Part shown: positions 39,131 to 45,333 of the stretch, in pieces
Numbering within the stretch: position 1 is the first letter of the stretch
Layout: the number at the start of each line of letters is the position of its first letter
Assembly: GCA_017515425.1 (NCBI GenBank)
Contig: JAFWFU010000039.1
Span: 1-45,333 of the forward strand
DNA from: Mogibacterium sp.
GTDB taxonomy: Bacteria; Bacillota; Clostridia; Peptostreptococcales; Anaerovoracaceae
Direction: 5' to 3'
DNA: 45,333 bases
Made by a program: the position numbers and the translations under genes
The notes under the pieces: generated by a model
Database searches by the model: none
What the model was told of the DNA's origin: nothing
What the model saw: only the letters and a program-made list of their open reading frames with translations

Positions 39131-40138
39131 TTGAAAACCGCAATTTTATTCGTATTGATGTTATTGGTGCTTGTGATCCCGCATGAGTGGGGTCATCTTA
39201 TAGTGGCGAAGCTCTGCGGCGTAAAGGTAAATGAGTTTTCTGTCGGAATGGGGCCGCTTCTCTTCCAAAGGCGGAAGGGCGATACCATGTACTCCGTCAG
39301 ATTGCTTCCTCTCGGCGGATACTGCGCCATGGAAGGAGAGGAAAAGGCTGTGGACAGCCCGACCTCTTACAGCAGCAAAAGCAATCTGCAAAAGGTCTCG
39401 ATACTTTTGGCAGGGGTTACCATGAATATACTCCTCGCAGTATTGGTCTCCATTTTGGTGGTTGCAATATCCGGTTTCCCGAGCAATACATTGGCGGAGG
39501 TTACACCAGGCTCCCCCGCACAGCAGGCTGGGCTTTTGGCAGGCGATACGATTATCGAAATCGACGGCAGTCATGTCAAAGAATGGAATGATGTGACTGA
39601 TGAAATCGACAATAACAAAGAGGGGCGTAGTATGCATTTCGTAGTCGAAAGAGATGGTGAGACTATCGAAGTGGATATAACGCCTGAACTTTTGGAAGAG
39701 GAAAACCGCTATGTGGTCGGCATAGTCACCATGTATAAACGGAATATTCTGAGGAGCATACCTGAGGGAGTCAAATTCTCTGCAGAGCTTGGAATTGCAT
39801 TTGCAAATGCGATTGCGCAGATGTTTACGAACGGAATTAACCCTGATGATGTGGCGGGCCCTGTGGGTCTTGTCAGGGCAGTAGATCAGACGAGCTCTTA
39901 CGGATTAGCCAGCTATTTGGTGCTGCTGATAATAGTGAGCCTCAATCTCGCCTTCTTTAATCTGCTGCCGATTCCGGGGCTCGACGGGGGAAAGATATTC
40001 TTCATCATTTTAAAGGTGATAAGCCGCGGCAGGATTACGGACGATATGGAATATAAGGCGACGATTGCTGGCATGGTGCTTTTGATAGCATTCGCCATAC
40101 TGATAACATTTAACGATCTGAGAAATTTATTTGGGTAA
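39131..40138 (+). CDS. rseP: RseP-type site-2 membrane metalloprotease
   Basis: A 335-residue intramembrane zinc protease that cleaves anti-sigma factors and signal peptides within the membrane. The start is TTG 39131 after AGAAAGGA; no ATG is suitably placed. The zinc motif H18-E-W-G-H22 lies in the first membrane segment (VIPHEWGHLIVAK), with Trp in the variable position. A single PDZ domain is at about 115-190 (VTPGSPAQQAGLLAGDTII). The third ligand is in NLLPIPGLDGGKIFF (LDG motif). AGPVGLVRAV is also typical. About four membrane spans. Length is slightly short but complete. The dxr-rseP-ispG-polC order is standard for Clostridia. Confidence 0.95.
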   Translation: MKTAILFVLMLLVLVIPHEWGHLIVAKLCGVKVNEFSVGMGPLLFQRRKGDTMYSVRLLPLGGYCAMEGEEKAVDSPTSYSSKSNLQKVSILLAGVTMNILLAVLVSILVVAISGFPSNTLAEVTPGSPAQQAGLLAGDTIIEIDGSHVKEWNDVTDEIDNNKEGRSMHFVVERDGETIEVDITPELLEEENRYVVGIVTMYKRNILRSIPEGVKFSAELGIAFANAIAQMFTNGINPDDVAGPVGLVRAVDQTSSYGLASYLVLLIIVSLNLAFFNLLPIPGLDGGKIFFIILKVISRGRITDDMEYKATIAGMVLLIAFAILITFNDLRNLFG

Positions 40139-40320
40139 GATAAAATTACATTGCATAGAATACTTATTTCGGAAAGCATCTAGCAACAGCCGACTTTACT
40201 TGGATAAAGAAGTCAAAGAGTTTGAACATTTTTAAATTTTAAAAACTTATAACAACTCAAGTTGTTGGAATTATGAAAAAGATAAACTGAAAGACATGGA
40301 TTATACTCGAAAGGAAGGAA

Positions 40321-41385
40321 ATGTCTAAAAAGGTATATTGCGGTGATGTGGCGATAGGTGGCGGAGCGCCCGTATCGGTGCAGTCCATGACGAATGTAGA
40401 TACGAGAGATACTGAGGCGCTTCAAAGGCAGATAGATGAGCTCGCTGATGCGGGCTGTGATATAGTGCGCTGTGCCGTCCCCGACCTTGAAGCGGCTGAG
40501 TCCTTTGGCAGAGTTAAGAGGCTCGTCAGAATTCCGCTCGTTGCAGATATTCACTTCGACCATAGGCTGGCGATTGCCGCGATAGAAAATGGCGCGGATA
40601 AGATAAGGATAAACCCTGGGAATATCGGCGGGATTGAGAAAATAAAAGCCGTGGTGGAGAAGGCGAAGGAGAGAAATATCCCAATAAGGGTCGGCGTCAA
40701 TTCGGGCTCTCTTCAAAGGGATATATTGGAGAAATACAAGGGTGTAACCGCCGAAGGGCTTGCCGAAAGCGGCGCGGCAATGCTCAGGGTCATAGAGAAT
40801 CTCGGATATGAGGAACTCGTGGTTTCCATAAAATCATCTGATGTAAAGATGAATTATGACGCGCATATGAAGCTCAGAGAGCTTACGGACAAACCCATAC
40901 ATATAGGAATAACAGAATCCGGTACTGCGCGCTCAGGGAAGCTCAAATCTGCCATAGGTATCGGCTCGCTGCTCCTCGCAGGCATAGGAGATACTATGAG
41001 GGTATCTCTGACGGACGATCCGGTAGAGGAAGTGATTTTTGCCAGGAGAATACTTGAAAGCGTTGGAATGAGGAAAAAGGCGATAGAGATTGTGTCATGC
41101 CCGACATGCGGCAGAACGGAGATAGACCTTATATCCCTTGCAAACGAGGCGGAGTCGAGGCTGGAGGCTCTCGTTGAAAAGAGAAAGAAGTCGGGGCTCA
41201 GACCTCTGAAAGTGGCGGTTATGGGCTGCGCCGTAAACGGACCTGGCGAAAGCCGAGAGGCTGATTATGGGATAGCAGGCGGAAGGGGCGAAGGACTCAT
41301 ATTTGCCAAAGGAGAGATAATCGAAAAGGTAAGCGAGGAGAGGCTGATCGACAGGCTGATAGAGCTCGTCGAAGCTGATAGATAG
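40321..41385 (+). CDS. ispG: 4-hydroxy-3-methylbut-2-enyl diphosphate synthase
   Basis: A 354-residue [4Fe-4S] enzyme that converts MEcPP to HMBPP in the MEP pathway. GGAAGGAA precedes the ATG. VSVQSMTNVDTRD opens a TIM-barrel domain, followed by LVADIHFDHRLAI, RINPGNIGG and VGVNSGSL. The cluster ligands are C260 and C263 (CPTCGRTEID), C303 (MGCAVNGPGE) and E310; the spacing C-x2-C-x39-C-x6-E is a little longer than in E. coli. polC starts 3 bp after its stop. Confidence 0.97.
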   Translation: MSKKVYCGDVAIGGGAPVSVQSMTNVDTRDTEALQRQIDELADAGCDIVRCAVPDLEAAESFGRVKRLVRIPLVADIHFDHRLAIAAIENGADKIRINPGNIGGIEKIKAVVEKAKERNIPIRVGVNSGSLQRDILEKYKGVTAEGLAESGAAMLRVIENLGYEELVVSIKSSDVKMNYDAHMKLRELTDKPIHIGITESGTARSGKLKSAIGIGSLLLAGIGDTMRVSLTDDPVEEVIFARRILESVGMRKKAIEIVSCPTCGRTEIDLISLANEAESRLEALVEKRKKSGLRPLKVAVMGCAVNGPGESREADYGIAGGRGEGLIFAKGEIIEKVSEERLIDRLIELVEADR

Positions 41386-41388
41386 AAA

Positions 41389-44300
41389 GTGATAAAAATT
41401 CCTACTGAAATTTTAAACATAGAAGAGCTGACGGCGGCAAGCGGTAAATCCGAAGAGGAAACGGATATTGAGATTACCAATATAGCCATAGAGGAAGCAG
41501 ACGATAAGACGGGTTTGGTGATTACTATAGACACCAAGCTCAACTTTGTGTTGCCGAAAAAGCTGGAACGCCTTATGAAGGATCGAGTCATGGCTAAGGT
41601 GGGCTATGCGGAGAGGATAAAGGTAAACTATACATATACGGGAATCAGGCTTCCTGACTCAGCTGATTACGAGGGAAGCGGAGCAGGCTCGAAAAACGGA
41701 AAAGGCAGATATAACGCCAGAGGAAGAGAGAGTGGCGGAGATAATGGCGGCAGCTCATACGGATATGGAAAAGGCTTTTTCCGAAAAAACGACAGGGAAA
41801 AGCCCGCCTTTGAGAACAGCAAGGGCGAGCTCGTGCTCCTTGGCGCCGATTTCAACGGAGCGCCAAACGACTATGAGGAGCTCGCGGATTTAGTAGGCAG
41901 TAGTGATAAGGCTGTAATAGAGGGCGAGATATTCAAGAAGGACACGACTCCGATAAAAAACGGACGAGTCCTAATCACCATGCTTATCGCCTTTAAAGCC
42001 AAAACATTCGGTATAAAGGCATATATTTCCACCGATAAGCTCGAAGAGATCAACGACAGTCTCGGAATGGGGGATATGATAAGGGCGAGAGGCACTATAG
42101 AATATGATACCTATGAGCATGAGAATCTCATGATTGCAAATTCCATAAAGAAGGTGGAAAAGATCATCAGAGCGGATACATATCCGAACGGGAGAAGAGT
42201 GGAGCTTCACTGTCACAGCAAGATGAGCGACAATGACGGTTTCAATGAAGCCGTTGACATAGTAAGGACTGCCGCGTATTGGGGGCAGCCGGCTGTTGCG
42301 ATAACCGACCACGGCGTCGTGCAGGCTTTTCCTGATGCCATGGCGGAGGCTAAGAGACAGGCAAAGAACGGAAAAGAAATCAAGGTCATCTACGGGCTTG
42401 AGGGCTATCTCTATCCAGACGAGGACGCCTTAGATGAGAAGAGCGGAATTGATTTAAAGAAGAATAGGACTTTTCACATAGTTATATTGGCGAAAAACCA
42501 AATAGGACTGAAAAATATATACAAGCTCGTCAGCCTTTCGCATATAGATTATTTTTACAAGAGGCCGAGAATTCCGCGTTCGGTGCTGAATGAGTATAGA
42601 GAGGGGCTTATCATAGGCTCGGCATGTGAAGCGGGCGAGCTCTATCAGGCTGTCATAGACGGCAAGAGCGATGAGGAGCTGCTTGAGATTGCGAGTTTTT
42701 ACGACTATCTTGAGATACAGCCGCTCGGGAATAATAGGTTTTTGATAGAGGAAGGCAAGGCTGAGGACGATAATCAGATTAGGGGATTTAACCTCAAGAT
42801 TATCGAAATAGGCGACAAGCTCGGCAAGCCGACGGTCGCTACCACGGATTCGCATTATCCCAATCAGGAATCCGCCGTATACAGGAATATAATAATGCAC
42901 GGAATTGGATTCAGAGATACGCCTTCCGACTCCCTATATCTTCGCACCACGCAGGAGATGATGGAGGAATTTGCATATCTTGGGGACAGGGCGGAAGAGA
43001 TAGTCATTACCAATACCAATAAGATAGCCGATATGGTGGAAGAGGTGAAGCCTATCCCTGATGGCAAATATCCGCCGAAAATCGAGGGTGCTGAGGATAA
43101 GCTAAGGGAAAGCTGCTATGAAAAAGCTATGTCAATCTATGGCAATCCGCTGCCCCCTGATGTTGCGGAGAGGCTGGAGGTAGAGCTCAATTCCATAATT
43201 TCCAACGGCTATGCGGTCATGTATATAGCGGCTAAGCTCCTCGTGGAAAAATCCCTCTCCGACGGATACCTCGTAGGTTCAAGGGGCTCTGTTGGTTCTT
43301 CCCTTGCCGCAACTATGGCAGGAATTACAGAGGTCAATCCTCTGCCGCCGCATTATATCTGCCCTGAGTGCAAGAAATACATACCTCAGTCGGAGCTCGG
43401 TCTGAATTACGATACGGGATATGATATGCCCGACAAGGAATGCCCAGACTGCGGGGCGAAGATGAAGCGAGAGGGTCTCAATATCCCATTCGCCACCTTC
43501 CTTGGATTTACGGGAAACAAAGAGCCGGATATAGACCTCAATTTTGCCGGAGAATATCAGGGCACGGCTCATAAATACGTCGGTGAAATCTTCGGAGACG
43601 AAAATGTATTCAAGGCGGGCACGGTTGCCACTATCGCGGACAAGACCGCATTCGGCTATGTCAAACACTATGTAGAGGACAATCATATAAATGCCGGCAA
43701 ATACGATATAGAGTATCTCGTCAAGGGCTGCATGGGCGTAAAACGCACGACGGGTCAGCACCCTGGCGGCATTATCGTAGTTCCCGCAGACCATGAAATA
43801 TATGAGTTCTGCCCTATACAAAAGCCGGCGAATAAGCGTGACAGCGACGTAATCACGACTCATTTCGACTATCATAAAATCGAAGCGAATCTGCTCAAGC
43901 TGGATATTCTCGGGCACGACGTGCCGCAGATGATAAGGCACCTCCAGCTGATGACGGGCGTCAATCCAATGAGCATTCCGATGGACGACAGAAAGACGCT
44001 CAGCATTTTCACTTCGCTTGACGAGCTTAAGATAAAAAATGAGCATTATAAATTTACGCATGGCACATACGCAATACCTGAGTTCGGCACGAATTTCACG
44101 CGGCAGATGCTTGATGATATAAAGCCCGATACCGTGGAAGCGCTGATTAAGATGTCGGGGTTCTCGCACGGCACGGACGTATGGACGAATAATGCGCAGG
44201 ATTTGATTCGCAGCAAGACCGCGAGTATCAGTGAGGTCATATCATGCAGGGACGATATTATGACCTTCCTCATTTCAAAGGGGCTGGACAATGCGGACGC

Positions 44301-44952
44301 ATTTAAGATTATGGAAATCGTGCGTAAGAATAAGAAGCTGAGCGACGAGCAGCTCGCCTTGATGAAGGAGCACGGCGTTCCCGATTGGTATATTCGTTCC
44401 TGCGAAACATTGAAGTATATGTTCCCGCGCGCACATGCTGCGGCTTATGTTATGATGTCAATTCGCATGGCGTGGTTCAAGGTCTATTATCCCGAGGCAT
44501 TTTATGCGGCTTGGTTTACGTCCAAGGTGGACAGCTTTGACGCGGACGCAGCGGTGAGAGGCATTGCGGACGTCGAGCGCAGAATGTGGGAGATAGAAAA
44601 GCTTGGATTTTCCGCGACGGGAAAGGAAAAGGAGCATTTGATTGTATACGAGGTCATGTATGAGGCGATGTCCAGGGGCTTTGAATTTGAAGAGCCAAGG
44701 CTCGGGGTATCGGAGCCTTGCAGATTTTCGGTGCTTGACGGAAGGATTTTAATGCCTTTCAATGCCATAAGCGGAATAGGAGACGCGGCTGCTGAGTCGC
44801 TCTCAGCCGCATATGAGGAAAGGAACTTCCATACCATTGATGATGTGAGATCGAGAACGAGGCTTTCGATTAACAATATAGAAGATCTCAGGCGGCACGG
44901 GCTGTTCGAGGGACTACCGGAGTCCGCGCAGATGACGATATTTGAGTTATAA
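41389..44952 (+). CDS. polC: DNA polymerase III alpha subunit, PolC type, lacking the inserted exonuclease
   Basis: A 1187-residue Gram-positive replicative polymerase; typical PolC has about 1430. The start is GTG 41389, 3 bp after ispG. The N-terminal region ends in a Gly/Ser-rich linker (residues about 95-135), then an OB domain. The PHP domain has intact metal motifs (H274-x-H276 in ELHCHSKMSDNDG, AITDHGVVQAFPDA, ATTDSHYP). In normal PolC a DEDDh exonuclease of about 200-250 residues is inserted between GLEGYL and the FHIVILAKN segment. Here these are only about 20 residues apart (336-341 and 362-367), and no DIETTG-type motif exists. The palm has EPDIDLNFAGEYQ and LKLDILGHDVP, with the zinc knuckle CPECKKYIP...CPDCGAKM. 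The C-terminus is complete. Confidence 0.95.
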   Translation: MIKIPTEILNIEELTAASGKSEEETDIEITNIAIEEADDKTGLVITIDTKLNFVLPKKLERLMKDRVMAKVGYAERIKVNYTYTGIRLPDSADYEGSGAGSKNGKGRYNARGRESGGDNGGSSYGYGKGFFRKNDREKPAFENSKGELVLLGADFNGAPNDYEELADLVGSSDKAVIEGEIFKKDTTPIKNGRVLITMLIAFKAKTFGIKAYISTDKLEEINDSLGMGDMIRARGTIEYDTYEHENLMIANSIKKVEKIIRADTYPNGRRVELHCHSKMSDNDGFNEAVDIVRTAAYWGQPAVAITDHGVVQAFPDAMAEAKRQAKNGKEIKVIYGLEGYLYPDEDALDEKSGIDLKKNRTFHIVILAKNQIGLKNIYKLVSLSHIDYFYKRPRIPRSVLNEYREGLIIGSACEAGELYQAVIDGKSDEELLEIASFYDYLEIQPLGNNRFLIEEGKAEDDNQIRGFNLKIIEIGDKLGKPTVATTDSHYPNQESAVYRNIIMHGIGFRDTPSDSLYLRTTQEMMEEFAYLGDRAEEIVITNTNKIADMVEEVKPIPDGKYPPKIEGAEDKLRESCYEKAMSIYGNPLPPDVAERLEVELNSIISNGYAVMYIAAKLLVEKSLSDGYLVGSRGSVGSSLAATMAGITEVNPLPPHYICPECKKYIPQSELGLNYDTGYDMPDKECPDCGAKMKREGLNIPFATFLGFTGNKEPDIDLNFAGEYQGTAHKYVGEIFGDENVFKAGTVATIADKTAFGYVKHYVEDNHINAGKYDIEYLVKGCMGVKRTTGQHPGGIIVVPADHEIYEFCPIQKPANKRDSDVITTHFDYHKIEANLLKLDILGHDVPQMIRHLQLMTGVNPMSIPMDDRKTLSIFTSLDELKIKNEHYKFTHGTYAIPEFGTNFTRQMLDDIKPDTVEALIKMSGFSHGTDVWTNNAQDLIRSKTASISEVISCRDDIMTFLISKGLDNADAFKIMEIVRKNKKLSDEQLALMKEHGVPDWYIRSCETLKYMFPRAHAAAYVMMSIRMAWFKVYYPEAFYAAWFTSKVDSFDADAAVRGIADVERRMWEIEKLGFSATGKEKEHLIVYEVMYEAMSRGFEFEEPRLGVSEPCRFSVLDGRILMPFNAISGIGDAAAESLSAAYEERNFHTIDDVRSRTRLSINNIEDLRRHGLFEGLPESAQMTIFEL

Positions 44953-45142
44953 AGAGCAGCCTTCTGGCTTGATAAGCCTCAAATGTTGATAATTGTGGCA
45001 AATGACATATTTTTCACAATAAAATCTCACGCTGGACTCCGCTGATTGCAAGGGGTTGACTAGGTTTCCGGCAAAATCAAAATGGGGGGGGGTACTACCA
45101 AAGAAATCAATTTAAAACGCAGCGCAGATTGCTAGACTTGGA
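44953..45142. other. non-coding sequence after polC
   Basis: No gene recognised. It contains a run of nine G at 45084-45092, unusual in this sequence. No terminator is obvious directly after polC. Confidence 0.4.
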
Positions 45143-45164
45143 AACAGCATTGGCGCTGTTTTTT
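45143..45164 (+). terminator. rho-independent terminator
   Basis: AACAGC (45143-45148) pairs with GCTGTT (45155-45160), then TTTT. Probably the end of the polC transcript. Confidence 0.6.
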
Positions 45165-45179
45165 GTATGCAAAATCATA

Positions 45180-45306
45180 ACCACCAGTTGAACTGGTGGT
45201 ATGCACTGGCCCTAAAAGGGCCTTTTGCTTGCAAGCGTCTTAAGACGCGCCGAAGAGACTGCCAACCGCATCTCTTTTCTCAGGCGGCGCCTAAAGGCGC
45301 TTTTCT
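45180..45306. other. cascade of five hairpins, likely end of an IS200/IS605-type element
   Basis: Within 127 bp: ACCACCAGTT-G-AACTGGTGGT (45180-45200); GGCCC-TAAAA-GGGCC then TTTT (45208-45226); a perfect GCGTCTTAAGACGC (45235-45248); AAGAGA with TCTCTT (about 45253-45276); and GCGCC-TAAA-GGCGC then TTTTCTT (45287-45306). Subterminal hairpins such as CCACCAGTTGAACTGGTGG are typical of IS200/IS605 ends, which are recognised as single-strand hairpins. The coding part, if any, would lie beyond the window. Confidence 0.5.
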
Positions 45307-45333
45307 TATACCTACGTATTCTTGCTACCCGTG

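Noticed and set aside
1-45333. tRNA or rRNA genes
   Set aside because: No cloverleaf-forming sequence with a GTTC-type T-loop and CCA-adjacent stem, and no rRNA-like stretch, was noticed on either strand. A covariance scan could not be run.

Overview
The window reads as a piece of a Clostridia (Firmicutes) chromosome. The evidence is the Gram-positive replicative polymerase PolC, RNase Y, a Firmicutes-type LexA with a Bacillus/Clostridium-like SOS box, the infC-rpmI-rplT operon, strong AGGAGG ribosome binding sites and moderately low GC. A family such as Anaerovoracaceae (Clostridiales Family XIII) would fit, but that is a guess. From about 14.8 kb to the right end the window is a compact housekeeping backbone, almost all on the + strand. 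The left third is an accessory region of decayed genes and mobile DNA.

Left part (1-3.6 kb). A secreted Fn3-like surface protein is cut short by a frameshift, and its bacterial Ig-like tail survives as a relic in shifted frames. Next come a dispersed palindromic repeat, a broken DUF1016 (YhcG-type nuclease) gene and an intact Fic-domain protein with a winged-helix tail.

Mobile element (about 3.64-14.56 kb). An integrase and excisionase very close to those of Tn916 sit at the left end. Paired Tn916-like arm sites (AAGTAGTAAATTC type, 11 bp apart) and an identical 18-bp direct repeat lie at both ends, which lets the boundaries be placed. No conjugation genes remain. The contents are a frameshifted ParB-like gene, an unusual 1.1-kb array of hairpin and palindrome repeats, an IS1182-family insertion sequence with a frameshifted transposase and 43-bp perfect inverted repeats, an AAA/DUF4143 ATPase, a relic of a second integrase, and a two-gene operon. 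That operon encodes a radical SAM enzyme with viperin-like features and a DUF4062-(middle domain)-Nudix fusion. It is my best candidate for an undescribed, probably defensive, nucleotide-chemistry system carried as cargo.

Backbone (14.8-45 kb). In order: M18 aminopeptidase; small multidrug-export family membrane protein, whose stop codon lies in a 34-bp tandem array; a radical SAM gene with an SOS box in its promoter; lexA; proC; maf (opposite strand); infC-rpmI-rplT with an autoregulatory leader; a trigger-factor-like FKBP lipoprotein; nrdR; cmk; radC; a MurE-like ligase with a heptad-repeat insertion; rny; a cysteine desulfurase with thiI (tRNA 4-thiouridine); thrS without its TGS domain; and the cluster pyrH-frr-uppS-cdsA-dxr-rseP-ispG-polC. 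That cluster joins pyrimidine supply, ribosome recycling, isoprenoid and undecaprenyl carrier synthesis, phospholipid synthesis, membrane proteolysis and replication. The polC gene lacks the usual inserted proofreading exonuclease.

Other features that gene names do not explain: TGTAAAG-N4-CTTTACA hairpins with complementary but different flanks upstream of the aminopeptidase and dxr genes; a hairpin that seems to bridge a distant Shine-Dalgarno to the uppS start; a probable AUU start for infC; several young in-frame and intergenic tandem repeats; and a cascade of hairpins at the right edge that resembles the end of an IS200/IS605-type element.
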